Positions 1 through 8,454 of a stretch of DNA of 29,309 nt are shown here, piece after piece (positions within the stretch are counted from its first letter, which is position 1; each line of letters starts with the position of its first letter). A program made the translations under genes and the position numbers. The notes under the pieces are model-generated. The model was not told the DNA's origin and did no database searches. It saw nothing but the letters and a program-made list of their open reading frames with translations. Origin of the DNA: a virus; IMG/VR virus record IMGVR_UViG_3300031977_002685, positions 1-29,309 of that record, one strand, 5' to 3'.

Positions 1-1020
1 TGCATTTTTTATTTTGATTGCTTTTCTCAAAAAGATATCTGATGTTGTGCTTTGAATAATAAAGTTCAATGCTCTAAAGCGATCACATTCAATCTTTCGA
101 CCAAAAGGATTATTTACATATTTTCCGTCCCAATACTTTTCAACTGTTCCGACTTTGTTATAGAAGTTTTCAATCTCTGGCATTCCCAAAGTTGCTGATT
201 CTCCTCCATAAAGCCATGAAAACATTTTAACCTTAATTTCTTCTCTTGTCAAGTTTTCAGAATAGATATTGTTTATTTTTTCTCTGTGCCATTCATGGAT
301 ATCTCCATCTGGTTGTGACTGTTCATTCAAGGCCAACAAACATCTTAATTCTGCCGCATTGAAATCAAGTTCAAGAAAGAAATCATTATTTGGACTGAGA
401 ATATCTCGATAAGCTTTGTCCATTGTCAAGATCGGAAAAGAATCTTTCTTTGTTGTTAATCTTCCTGTGACAGTTCCAAAAACATTATAATTTACAAATG
501 GAGATGTTCTTGAAAGTTTCTCTCTGAACTTTCTTGCTTTGTATTGATGAAGCTTATCATTCATCTTGTTTGCATCAACATTCAAAGGTCTTTTTGAAAT
601 ATCATTTACAAGATCACTTAATCCAACCAAGAAATCATAATTCTCTGGTTTTCTAAAATTCTTGAAAACATAATCAGTTATTTTTGATTTTACTTTATTG
701 TAATCTAAAACAAATGATTCAGGAACAAGATCATAAAAACAATAATCAGAAGAAATAACTTTTGCTTTTTGAAATGATCTCAAATAAGAAAAATGTTTTT
801 TCTTAATATCATCCCATTCTTCTTTCAAATGCTCAGGACAACATTGATCAATGTTTTTTCCTCCAACATACAAAGAAGCAAAATCAATATTATGATCCAA
901 TAAAGAAGAATCAAATGACCATGTTTTAGATAACATATTGTAATCAGGATGTTTATCTATATGATCATTGACAAAAATGCTATTGCATTCTTTTTTGTTA
1001 TCAATAATATGGAATAACAT
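1..1020 (-). CDS. DNA polymerase family A (N-terminal part, cut by window edge)
   Basis: Template-directed DNA synthesis in phage replication. I translated 340 codons from the ATG at 1020; the frame is open to base 1. Motif A is at residues 219-226 (DFNAAELR, compare DYSQIELR in Pol I, with D219 as the metal ligand). It is preceded by GTVTGRL at 182-188, the usual pre-motif-A signature. Motif B is at about 259-272 (REEIKVKMF..LYG), and PFGRK at 305-309 and FIIQSTTSDIF at 320-330 fit the finger/palm region. Motif C (HDE) must lie beyond the left edge. The first 170 residues show no clear 3'-5' exonuclease motifs. T4 itself uses a family B polymerase, so this is a notable pairing with T4-like virion genes. 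A sigma70-like promoter candidate lies just upstream; the Shine-Dalgarno sequence is weak. Confidence 0.87.
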   Translation of the reverse strand, partial: MLFHIIDNKKECNSIFVNDHIDKHPDYNMLSKTWSFDSSLLDHNIDFASLYVGGKNIDQCCPEHLKEEWDDIKKKHFSYLRSFQKAKVISSDYCFYDLVPESFVLDYNKVKSKITDYVFKNFRKPENYDFLVGLSDLVNDISKRPLNVDANKMNDKLHQYKARKFREKLSRTSPFVNYNVFGTVTGRLTTKKDSFPILTMDKAYRDILSPNNDFFLELDFNAAELRCLLALNEQSQPDGDIHEWHREKINNIYSENLTREEIKVKMFSWLYGGESATLGMPEIENFYNKVGTVEKYWDGKYVNNPFGRKIECDRFRALNFIIQSTTSDIFLRKAIKIKNA

Positions 1021-1028
1021 ATTATAAG

Positions 1029-1057
1029 ATCTTATCACAGATCGCAGAACATGTCAA
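1029..1057 (-). promoter_or_regulatory. Candidate sigma70-like promoter for the DNA polymerase gene
   Basis: On the minus strand a perfect -35 box TTGACA (1057-1052) is followed after exactly 17 nt by TAAGAT (1034-1029), which matches the -10 consensus at 4 of 6 positions. The ATG of the polymerase begins 8 nt beyond the -10 box, so any transcript would be almost leaderless. The -35 box overlaps the stop codon of the preceding baseplate-region gene. The 12-bp palindrome ATAAGATCTTAT (1024-1035) covers the -10 box and could be an operator. This would fit early, host-polymerase expression of a replication gene. It is a motif match only. Confidence 0.4.
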
Positions 1058-2184
1058 CTGCTTTTTTTGAAAAAAGTTGAAACATAATTTAATGCTTCGC
1101 TCATACCATTTCTATCGAATATTAAATTGGCTCTTGATGATATTGTCTTCTTTGTTTCGTTCGATAATTTGGTTCCACTCTCAATGGCCATGACATTGAT
1201 ATAATAATTTAACCAATACTTTGGAGTATAGTTTGATTCGATTTGCTGTTTACTTACAAAGGATCTTTTAACCAATTTTCCCACCGTTTTTTGCTTACAT
1301 TCTGAATACATATACTTTGTGAAAGATGGATATGCAGTTGAGAATGTATAATAAAATCTTCCGAACATATCTTTCATTAGTTGTATGTCTTTTTCGTAGG
1401 CTAAATTATAGTATTCATTGAGGATTTTGTCAAGTGTTAAATCGAAATTTATCTCCCAATAAGGGGATCCGAGATCAGCAATTAACCTCCATGGAGCATT
1501 TTTATCGATTTTGAAGCCAAACTTTTCGGCTGTCTGAGCATAACAAACAAAATTTGCATTCTGAAGGAGATCATCATATTTTTCAGCATCCGATCCATGA
1601 TCCAATTCTGATAACTCAATCATAATTCCAGATGCCAAAGGCGATACAAAAGAGGACAAATGATAGTTGGAAAGAGTTAAAGGAAACTCAGCACCATATT
1701 CATTAAAGAACTCATAAAATTTATTTAAAAAGTCGTCGAAAGATAAGATGCTTGACTTTCGATTATTGATCGTGATATAGTTGTTACCATAAAGATCATA
1801 AAGTTGTCCAATGTATATTTCTCTATTATCAACAGAACTTTCCCAGCCTTTGACAGGGAGCAATTCTTCAAAGACAGTTCCAGCAGCATTTTCTTTATTT
1901 AGGAATAGAAATTCATTTCTGAAGTTTTCAAATGCATCTGCAACAAAGTCAAGAACAAAAAGATCTGTTTCAGCTGATTCAACTCTTTTTAGCTTTTCTT
2001 CTATTACGATTATTGGCTGCCCTTTTTTATTAATCCTGCCATAAAGTGGTTTGTCATACCAGAGATCAAAAGGAGTTGGAGCACCAGTTGTAGATGTCAA
2101 AGGGTAAGAAGAATCTTTATATCTCTTTCTTTGAACAAAAAGTTCAAAAGAATTTAGATCATTTGTCCCAGTTGGTTTTGTCAT
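1054..2184 (-). CDS. Conserved T4-like virion/baseplate-region protein, function unknown
   Basis: This 376-residue protein has no motif that gives a function. It is soluble-looking, rich in aromatic residues, with no signal peptide or membrane segment. From memory of related marine phage proteins, the stretches LDFVADAF (about 78-85), LPVKGW (about 109-114) and FKIDKNAPWRLIADLGSP (about 224-241) are typical of a family found next to baseplate genes. The ATG overlaps the stop of the upstream hub-like gene (ATGA), and a GAGGAAGAG ribosome site precedes it, so the two are probably co-translated. A baseplate or tail-fibre attachment role is inferred from position only. It is the last gene of the virion block before the DNA polymerase. 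Confidence 0.65.
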   Translation of the reverse strand: MTKPTGTNDLNSFELFVQRKRYKDSSYPLTSTTGAPTPFDLWYDKPLYGRINKKGQPIIVIEEKLKRVESAETDLFVLDFVADAFENFRNEFLFLNKENAAGTVFEELLPVKGWESSVDNREIYIGQLYDLYGNNYITINNRKSSILSFDDFLNKFYEFFNEYGAEFPLTLSNYHLSSFVSPLASGIMIELSELDHGSDAEKYDDLLQNANFVCYAQTAEKFGFKIDKNAPWRLIADLGSPYWEINFDLTLDKILNEYYNLAYEKDIQLMKDMFGRFYYTFSTAYPSFTKYMYSECKQKTVGKLVKRSFVSKQQIESNYTPKYWLNYYINVMAIESGTKLSNETKKTISSRANLIFDRNGMSEALNYVSTFFKKSS

Positions 2185-4805
2185 GAACTCTTCCTCTTCT
2201 TCGGTGCATCATTTATTTTCTCATTCATGATAGAATTTTCTTTTTCTTTCGTTGAGTTCTTATTTGAGTTAAGAATATTCAGGCCAACAGTGTTTACAGT
2301 TTCTAATGTAGTTGTAAACACACCAGACTTAATGCTGTGCTTGACTTTTAGAATGTCATAGTATCCGCCAATCCCAATTTCTTCTGCCCATATTTTAAAT
2401 TCTGTTCCCTCTGCTGTATTGCTGTCTTGTAATATTTTTTCTCTTATTCTTGCAGCAGGTGTATTGCCAAGGCCCAAAGATCTTGGGTCAATATATATTT
2501 GTGTTCCGTTTACAAAGAGTGGACAACCATATAAACTAATATCTGCATCATATTTGTCAGCAAGAAGGATGTTTGTTTGGACACCAAATTTATTATTTAA
2601 TATCTGAGCCTCTAATCTTTTTGGAACTGGTGTTCTCTTGAAGCCAACTTTCTTAACCATTCCTCTTGTGTTTCCTGCAAATATGTGAGGAATAAAATAA
2701 CTCTCATTCAAGTCGAACACATTTTGACCAATACCAGGAATTGGAGATCTAGAATCAGTATAGATAAACAAATACTCTTCAGCTTCTTGAGATGTTTTTT
2801 GCTTCTTTTCAGCTCTTCTGTTTATTCTATGGCTTACAATTTCATCAACAGATATTCTTTTTTCATAATTTCCATTCCATATTTCATTGATTGCTTCGCC
2901 CTTTGGTAGTGCAAGAGTCGTAAACTTTGGAGTTGCTCCTTGTGGCAATTTACCGATTCCTAAATCTTCTGGTGAGATGGCCGATGTCATAAGAGTTCCC
3001 AAACAATCAATTAGGAATTGATGTAAAGGATATGATGTTCGCTCTGGCCTGACGACAAACCTTAGCCACCACTCCTGAAATAGATTTAAAGATATAGGAA
3101 TATCCGCAAGTGGCTTTGGCTCAAGTCTTCCAGTATTGCGATTAAGGATGTTGACTGTCCCCAACATCAGTCTTGTTTCGTTGTAATTGTCGTTTGATTT
3201 TGTTGTCTTGCCTAAGACATTGTTTGTGCATTTGTCGTATGTTGTTGGGCGATCATTAACAATAGACATTGCTGCATTTATAAGATCTCCAAGAAAGAAG
3301 AAGTTAATTCTGTAATCACTGCCAATCTTATTTAGATCTCTTCTGTTTCGTAAAAGTCTATTTGTTTTACTTATTTCTTTTGTTTTGTTTTTTTCGTTTG
3401 TAGTTTTTCTTGCGTTAGTTACAGCTTCAGAGAATTTTACACCGCTTTGACCAGCACCTTTTACATTAGATAATTTGCTGGCGATTTGTCTTTTATATCT
3501 TTTCCTTGCCTCGATAAGTTTTTCTTGTCTTCGCTCTCTCAATTCTTCAGAACTTATTTCCGGTATTTGTTCTTTGGCTTCTTTTATTTCTTTTTTTGCA
3601 TCCATGTAAGCCTTCAATTGCTCTTTGGGGATCTGAATATAAAACATTCTTCCGCTTTTATTATCGCCACCGTCGCTAATACTGTCTATTCTTCCTATAA
3701 GTTTGCTCCAAGCTTTCTCAAGAGTTTCGTTCTTCAGGTCTCCTAATTTTCTTTTTAAAACATCAATCCTTTCTTCAATCTTTTCAATTGATTTTTCTTG
3801 AATCGCTCTTGCAGCCTTTGCCTGCTTTTCAGTCTTTTTAGACAGATCAGGGTGTCCTTTTGACCAATTGGTTTTCTTCTCTATTTCTTCATCCAACTCA
3901 TTCAGCTCTTTTCTGGCTTCTTTAAGTTCTTCTCGTGCTGCACGAAGATCCTCTCTTCTTTTTTTCTTTGTCTGTGCAAATACAACTGCTTCTTCTGCGG
4001 ATTCATCAACCAAAAACAAATCATGAGTTGTAGAATTCATCAATGCCTCTATTCTACCAACCAGATCGACATCTAATACAACCGCACCATTTTCTTGAAA
4101 ATTAATACCAGACCTAACCATGTTCAAGTTGATGGTTGTGGTAAGATTTGAAATTTCCTCTATCTCGCTTCTGCTAAAAAGAATATTGCTTGGATCTGTT
4201 GGGACAGACCATCCAGCCTCAACTTGAATTGGAAATGGCCTATTTGCGTCAGTCGCTGCAATGTCCATGGCGTTAGTTGACTCTTGATATCCGGTAGACA
4301 CCAAATCACCAAAACTTATTTTGCGTTTATTACCTTTAGAATCAGTAGCATCCCTCATCATAAAAAGGCTTTCAAAGCTCTGAAAATATAAGACTAATCT
4401 TGCTTTTCTTGTAACTCCGCCGTGACCGATAGATTTACCAGTATCTTCCCAATCAAAACTCTTCAGACCAACATCAGTCCCTCTTTGCTCTAAAGATGCT
4501 AAAATATCATCAACTGTCGGAGTTTTGTTTATGGGGAACTCTAGCTTGGTTCCATCAACCAAGACTTTAAATATTTTAATTTTAGGAACTAAAAGAGATA
4601 TTTGAGCAGGAGAAAGAGTGTTCAAGATATCCATCTTTGGAAGATCAATTAGTTTATTGGCCATCCCAGTAGAATCACCAGTTACTTGAACTAAGTTTTC
4701 ATATGATGTTGGCTTCTTTTCTTTGCCACCAGTTGATAAGTTTTCAATAATGTCAGCAAACTCTATCAAAAAAGACTGCTCATCAAATAAGTCTTGTTTA
4801 GCCAC
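2181..4805 (-). CDS. Large baseplate hub-like protein with coiled-coil insertion
   Basis: This is an 874-residue virion protein, probably part of the baseplate hub. The C-terminal third holds features I associate with gp27-type hubs of marine T4-like phages: a GVQTNILLADKYDADISLYG region (about 744-763), NGTQIYIDP (about 769-777), and a GIGGYYDILKVKHSIKSGVF stretch (about 812-831). Between about residues 280 and 365, and again at 398-445, the sequence is highly charged (K, E, R) with heptad-like spacing, predicting long coiled coils that appear to be inserted into the domain. Translation starts at a GTG (4805) behind a GGAG site 9 nt upstream; no better ATG is in range. It is coupled to the LysM-like gene upstream, with its start 3 nt beyond that gene's stop. 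The exact T4 equivalent is uncertain. Confidence 0.6.
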   Translation of the reverse strand: MAKQDLFDEQSFLIEFADIIENLSTGGKEKKPTSYENLVQVTGDSTGMANKLIDLPKMDILNTLSPAQISLLVPKIKIFKVLVDGTKLEFPINKTPTVDDILASLEQRGTDVGLKSFDWEDTGKSIGHGGVTRKARLVLYFQSFESLFMMRDATDSKGNKRKISFGDLVSTGYQESTNAMDIAATDANRPFPIQVEAGWSVPTDPSNILFSRSEIEEISNLTTTINLNMVRSGINFQENGAVVLDVDLVGRIEALMNSTTHDLFLVDESAEEAVVFAQTKKKRREDLRAAREELKEARKELNELDEEIEKKTNWSKGHPDLSKKTEKQAKAARAIQEKSIEKIEERIDVLKRKLGDLKNETLEKAWSKLIGRIDSISDGGDNKSGRMFYIQIPKEQLKAYMDAKKEIKEAKEQIPEISSEELRERRQEKLIEARKRYKRQIASKLSNVKGAGQSGVKFSEAVTNARKTTNEKNKTKEISKTNRLLRNRRDLNKIGSDYRINFFFLGDLINAAMSIVNDRPTTYDKCTNNVLGKTTKSNDNYNETRLMLGTVNILNRNTGRLEPKPLADIPISLNLFQEWWLRFVVRPERTSYPLHQFLIDCLGTLMTSAISPEDLGIGKLPQGATPKFTTLALPKGEAINEIWNGNYEKRISVDEIVSHRINRRAEKKQKTSQEAEEYLFIYTDSRSPIPGIGQNVFDLNESYFIPHIFAGNTRGMVKKVGFKRTPVPKRLEAQILNNKFGVQTNILLADKYDADISLYGCPLFVNGTQIYIDPRSLGLGNTPAARIREKILQDSNTAEGTEFKIWAEEIGIGGYYDILKVKHSIKSGVFTTTLETVNTVGLNILNSNKNSTKEKENSIMNEKINDAPKKRKSS

Positions 4806-4808
4806 TTT

Positions 4809-5147
4809 TTACAGCTCCAATATCGATAATACTCTTTCTAATGGATTCGGAATATCAATGACATCGCCAATCTCTAGATGACCTTCTGTTGGGACTTTAT
4901 TAAACCATGCGATAACCCACCAAAGAGATGCGTCATTGTAATATCTGTGGGCAAGCTTAAAGAATCTATCGCCGCTTTTCCATGTATGTGATACCAAATT
5001 TAATCTTGATATTTCTTTTGCGGTTGGATGCTTTAAGTTCGGAGTGAAATATTGCCTCATGGTTTTGACATTTCTCTCTTCACGAACTTTAGAATATAAT
5101 TCTGTATCATTCACGCCCAATCTTCTTGTATTATATCTTGAAGTCAT
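4809..5147 (-). CDS. LysM-like baseplate wedge protein (T4 gp53 type)
   Basis: This 112-residue protein has a C-terminal LysM-like fold: HTWKSGDRFFKLAHRYYNDASLWW (about 54-77) followed by NKVPTEGHLEIGDVIDIP (about 83-100). That is the pattern of T4 gp53 and of P2 gpX-like tail proteins, which join baseplate or tube parts. The N-terminal half is charged and without recognisable motifs. It sits between a tube-cap-like protein and the hub-like protein, consistent with a baseplate inner wedge or hub connector. The start ATG follows the upstream stop within 3 nt, with AGGA about 9 nt upstream. The LysM-like fold is clear by eye; equivalence to gp53 is inferred. Confidence 0.7.
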   Translation of the reverse strand: MTSRYNTRRLGVNDTELYSKVREERNVKTMRQYFTPNLKHPTAKEISRLNLVSHTWKSGDRFFKLAHRYYNDASLWWVIAWFNKVPTEGHLEIGDVIDIPNPLERVLSILEL

Positions 5148-5149
5148 AA

Positions 5150-5941
5150 TTATTGTCCTGTCATTTTATTAATATCGGCCTGCTTTTTCTCATCATTCCT
5201 CTGACTTGGGTTCTCTCTATTGTTTGGTTTATCTGTTACTGTAATTTGACCACCAGCAACATACACTCCATAAGGAAAATTAACATTCTGAACTGAATAA
5301 GCAGAGTTGATTGTGCCTTCACCAGTGTCAATATCTTCTTTTGTCCATCCCAATCTTTCTTCATGAATAACAGTATAGTTTACTGTAACATCATATCTCT
5401 TTGGAAATATTTTGCCTTCAAATTGGAAAACGCCAACCTCCAAATTTGGAGCGTATGTAACGCCATCCATCTTGCCCAATAGTCCAGTTCCATCGGCAGA
5501 GTTCTGAACCCAATTCATAAATTGAAGCTTTATTAAAGGAGCTGATTTAATAGTTTGTGTGTCATTTTTGCCACCTTCAAAGACAGGATAAAGCATATTT
5601 ATTAATCCTGATATTTTTTCAAGGTTTAAGCGTGATTCTTCCCCTGATGCAGCAGGAACACTAAAGCCAAGACTAATTGTTCTTGATGTGTTTTGGAATG
5701 TCTGTATATTATCCATTTTGCCATATGCTGGCTCAGATGTCCAATTCGATTGATAAGAGTCTCCGAAAGATGTTAGAAATGCCTTAAATTGAACCTTTGC
5801 GCCTGTTGGGACATGCGTGAATTTAACAAACTGTCCTTTTTTACTTTCTAGCAGGTCAGTTTGATCAGCAAATGTCAAGTCTAGCCCAACCGCTCTTCTG
5901 AATGCTCCTAAAGCTCCTGGATTTCTATCGAATATAGGCAT
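5150..5941 (-). CDS. Baseplate tail-tube cap/initiator-like protein (gp48/gp54 type)
   Basis: This 263-residue protein lies directly after the tape measure. The central region (about 40-110) reads like a tube-type beta-sandwich: FKAFLTSFGDSYQSNW, then YGKMDNIQTFQNTSRTISLG, the pattern of tail-tube initiators that cap the baseplate hub and start tube polymerisation. A second strand-rich part (about 165-200) includes FEGKIFPKRYDVTVNYTVIH. The C-terminus (about 236-263) is polar, low in hydrophobics and probably disordered. The gene has its own TCTATTTA promoter candidate 17 nt upstream of the ATG and a GAGAA ribosome site. It could equally be another baseplate wedge protein; the tube-like assignment is by pattern and position. 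Confidence 0.55.
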   Translation of the reverse strand: MPIFDRNPGALGAFRRAVGLDLTFADQTDLLESKKGQFVKFTHVPTGAKVQFKAFLTSFGDSYQSNWTSEPAYGKMDNIQTFQNTSRTISLGFSVPAASGEESRLNLEKISGLINMLYPVFEGGKNDTQTIKSAPLIKLQFMNWVQNSADGTGLLGKMDGVTYAPNLEVGVFQFEGKIFPKRYDVTVNYTVIHEERLGWTKEDIDTGEGTINSAYSVQNVNFPYGVYVAGGQITVTDKPNNRENPSQRNDEKKQADINKMTGQ

Positions 5942-5958
5942 AGTAATTCTCTATTATG

Positions 5959-5966
5959 TAAATAGA
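5959..5966 (-). promoter_or_regulatory. Late promoter motif candidate (TCTATTTA) before the tube-cap-like gene
   Basis: The coding strand reads TCTATTTA 17 nt before the ATG at 5941, in the only sizeable gap (60 nt) of the baseplate block. It differs at one position from the recurrent ACTATTTA octamer of this window. No terminator is visible in the same gap. Confidence 0.45.
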
Positions 5967-6001
5967 TTAAAAAACGATTATTTCAAATATGAAGTTGTGG
6001 A

Positions 6002-8050
6002 TTAGTTTCCAAAATCAGTAGGATTGGATTTTGAATCAACATAGTCCAAAACGAACTCACCGAGGTTGGTTCCATCTGCGAGTCTTAGGACGCCCATAAC
6101 AGGAGTTTGATTTTGGTGAGCATAAGCTTGTGACGATGCTCCTGGTGGGAAAGCTGCATTTATCTCTGCTCTATTTACTGGTGCTACCATTCTTGGGGCA
6201 GGTGGTTGAGTGCCTAATTCTTCTTCGGTCAAGGGTCGTGCTGTGGCCTCCTCTTTTCCGAAGATGAGATCTCTAGCAACACCACCAGCTCCTCTATTCC
6301 TATAAGTTCGTATAACATCAGCCGTTACGCCAATGGCATCTGCAAGGGCACCGAGAATTGCGGATATATCATTAAATATTGATTTTATTTCATTAATGCT
6401 TCTATCTATTACACCTTCAAATCCGCCTTCAAAAAATCCTGTTTGATTGTTGAATTGTTCCATGAATTTGGTAACAAACGGTGCGATATGTTCATCATAT
6501 TTTTCTTTTAAGAACGCGAATGCTTCTGGTAATTTCTTTTTGACCCACACATATGCTTTTTTCATAGCCCCAACAAGTGGAAATTTCTCTTCGTATTCTC
6601 CAAATAGGCCCATGATTTTTTCATCTAATGTTGTAAAAAGTCCTTTAATGCCTTCTATGCCTTTATCAAAAGCGGCTGTCAGCATATCCCAATGTTTAAT
6701 CACAAGCACAATCCCAGCCCCAATCAAGACCCAAGGATTCATCATGGCTGAAAGGACTGGATTGATTATTCTTCCTGCTTGCGAGAATGCAAATCCGAGA
6801 GCACCAGCTTTTAAAACTAAAGAGCCTATTGTTTTTATCGGCTCTTTATATTGTTTAAGGAATTTAATTCCTTTTCTCAATCCACTAGCAAAATTATCAA
6901 ATATGCCTTCTGTAGCTCCAAGACCTTCATCACCAGTTATAAACTCTATTATATCCTTTAGCAAAGGCTTAAGAGCTTGAGAAACTCTCATAGACAATTG
7001 CTCAAATGCTGCTCGAAATTTATCTGCAATTTTCACACCAGCTTGCAAAGCTTTGGTAAGTTCTTGCTGTGCTTTAACAGATGGATCAACTTTTTCTTCG
7101 AGATCTTCTATCATAGCTTGCTCAGTGCCAAATAAGCGGACAGCATCAGCAACATCTCCAATACCAGCAGCTTGTGCAATCGCTTGCTTTTCAAACCTGT
7201 TCATTGATTCAAAGCTTCTGCCGGTTGCATTGACAGCCTGTCTAATCATGTTAACTCTTTCTGCTTCGTTGGCAGTTAATAACTGAACACTGTTTAGAAG
7301 TGGTCCACCCAAAATAGCATTTAAGTTTCCTGCTGCTTGTGCAGCACCTTCAAAAGTATCAAATCTTTCGGTCATTGCAAGAAGCTTGCCCATCTGAACT
7401 CCAGTTGCTTTTGATTGAGCTGCCAATTGTTTAAACACACGAATACCAGATTTGCCATATTTTGCAAGCTTTGGCCCAGCCTGAACAAAGTCTTGAGCCA
7501 TCTTTGCTGGTGCTTCTCCAATTGCAAGAGCAAAAGAAGCTAATTCTTCATTTGTTGCAATAGCTTGATTCTGTGTCATGCCCATTGCTTTAATTAATAT
7601 TTCTTGACTTTGGGCAGTTGTTTGGGTTGAGATTCCCAACTTTTCCATTGCAGCTGCTTGTTTTACTAAAGCTCTTTGTGTTTTCGGGGCAAGCAAAGAA
7701 AAGTTTGAATAAGTTGCAAAAAGACCTTTTGCTGCATTTGCTGCGTCAGATGTTGCAACCCCAAGATTTTTAAGCTGCCCAGCAACACCAGTCGCCATGT
7801 TAGCAAACTTTTCACCTTGACCTGTTGCTTGCTGCAACTCAGCACTTAGATCAATGAGTTCGAGAGCAAGATCTTTAAAGCCTTTAAATCCGCTTGTAGC
7901 TCCAAGTTCTCCAACAAATTTATTTGTTGCTTGAGCTGCTTCCTCAAATGGTTGCGTAAGTGCATCTACAGCACCTCGAAGTCCATCGATAATTCCCGTT
8001 AAATCTAATATCGCGGCTTTTGCTTCGCTTCCGTCATCACCATTAGCCAT
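6002..8050 (-). CDS. Tail tape measure protein
   Basis: This 682-residue protein sets tail length and is threaded inside the tail tube. It is long, mostly helical and Ala/Gln/Lys rich, with Ala-rich helices at about 60-330. A hydrophobic segment around 435-450 (NPWVLIGAGIVLVIKHW) is typical of tape measures that meet the host membrane on DNA entry. Amphipathic helices rich in F and K follow. The C-terminus (about 600-682) is Pro/Ala rich and ends in a small beta-like segment (MGVLRLADGTNLGEFVL). It is similar in size to T4 gp29 (590 aa). Its ribosome site (TTAGGTAA) overlaps the stop of the small gene before it, so the two are probably coupled. Position between the tail tube/chaperone and the baseplate genes is the classic one. 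Confidence 0.85.
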   Translation of the reverse strand: MANGDDGSEAKAAILDLTGIIDGLRGAVDALTQPFEEAAQATNKFVGELGATSGFKGFKDLALELIDLSAELQQATGQGEKFANMATGVAGQLKNLGVATSDAANAAKGLFATYSNFSLLAPKTQRALVKQAAAMEKLGISTQTTAQSQEILIKAMGMTQNQAIATNEELASFALAIGEAPAKMAQDFVQAGPKLAKYGKSGIRVFKQLAAQSKATGVQMGKLLAMTERFDTFEGAAQAAGNLNAILGGPLLNSVQLLTANEAERVNMIRQAVNATGRSFESMNRFEKQAIAQAAGIGDVADAVRLFGTEQAMIEDLEEKVDPSVKAQQELTKALQAGVKIADKFRAAFEQLSMRVSQALKPLLKDIIEFITGDEGLGATEGIFDNFASGLRKGIKFLKQYKEPIKTIGSLVLKAGALGFAFSQAGRIINPVLSAMMNPWVLIGAGIVLVIKHWDMLTAAFDKGIEGIKGLFTTLDEKIMGLFGEYEEKFPLVGAMKKAYVWVKKKLPEAFAFLKEKYDEHIAPFVTKFMEQFNNQTGFFEGGFEGVIDRSINEIKSIFNDISAILGALADAIGVTADVIRTYRNRGAGGVARDLIFGKEEATARPLTEEELGTQPPAPRMVAPVNRAEINAAFPPGASSQAYAHQNQTPVMGVLRLADGTNLGEFVLDYVDSKSNPTDFGN

Positions 8051-8057
8051 AATCTAA

Positions 8058-8384
8058 TTACCTAAGAGGCCACTCAACACCCATTCTTCTTTCAAAATCT
8101 TTAATCTCTTTGTCAAGTCTTGCACGAACTTTAACAGTTCTTGGATTATCTGGGCCATAATCTCTATATGTTTCCATATATTTTTTTTCTTGCCCAAGAA
8201 CTCTAACAAAGGACTGAACTTGCTGTTTTGTTCCTTCAACTGAGATTGGTTTATTTGAATATCCCATCATTGTCATTAACAAGTCTTTCACAAGATTTGA
8301 GAATTGTCTAACATATGCTTCGACTTCATTTAATTGCCCTAATTGTGAAAGTTTTATGACTTGATTTTCATTTGAGTTATTCAT
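8058..8384 (-). CDS. Small conserved tail-region protein, unknown function
   Basis: This 108-residue, helical, charged protein lies between the tail assembly chaperone and the tape measure. It has no signal peptide, membrane segment or known motif. The start is well supported: ATG at 8384 with GAGGGAC upstream, and an ACTATTTA promoter candidate 19 nt before it. The gene comes first after the 8.4-kb terminator, so it heads the tape-measure/baseplate transcription unit. A second reading frame inside it (8054-8239) is a shadow. A role as tape-measure chaperone or baseplate assembly factor is a guess from position. Confidence 0.6.
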   Translation of the reverse strand: MNNSNENQVIKLSQLGQLNEVEAYVRQFSNLVKDLLMTMMGYSNKPISVEGTKQQVQSFVRVLGQEKKYMETYRDYGPDNPRTVKVRARLDKEIKDFERRMGVEWPLR

Positions 8385-8403
8385 CGGATGTCCCTCTATA
8401 GGT

Positions 8404-8411
8404 TAAATAGT
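8404..8411 (-). promoter_or_regulatory. Late promoter motif candidate (ACTATTTA) after the 8.4-kb terminator
   Basis: Exact ACTATTTA on the coding strand, 19 nt before the ATG at 8384 and 13 nt downstream of a strong terminator. A terminator followed by this motif marks a transcription-unit boundary, supporting a promoter role. Confidence 0.55.
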
Positions 8412-8424
8412 TTGCAAATTAAAA

Positions 8425-8450
8425 TAAAAAACCCCCAATGAAGGGGGCTT
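8425..8450 (-). terminator. Rho-independent terminator after the tail chaperone
   Basis: On the minus strand the RNA forms a hairpin with five C-G pairs (GCCCCC TTCATT GGGGG), extendable by a G-U and two A-U pairs, followed by TTTTTT-A-TTTT. It starts 5 nt after the stop codon of the frameshifted chaperone extension (8455), so it closes the sheath/tube/chaperone unit. Confidence 0.88.
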
Positions 8451-8454
8451 CAAA

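Noticed and set aside
6447-6980. 177-codon plus-strand open frame within the tape measure
   Set aside because: Shadow of an Ala/Lys-rich helical gene; the minus-strand product is clearly a tape measure.
8054-8239. 61-codon alternative frame inside the 108-residue gene
   Set aside because: The longer frame has a ribosome site, a promoter motif and better amino-acid composition; this one is a shadow.
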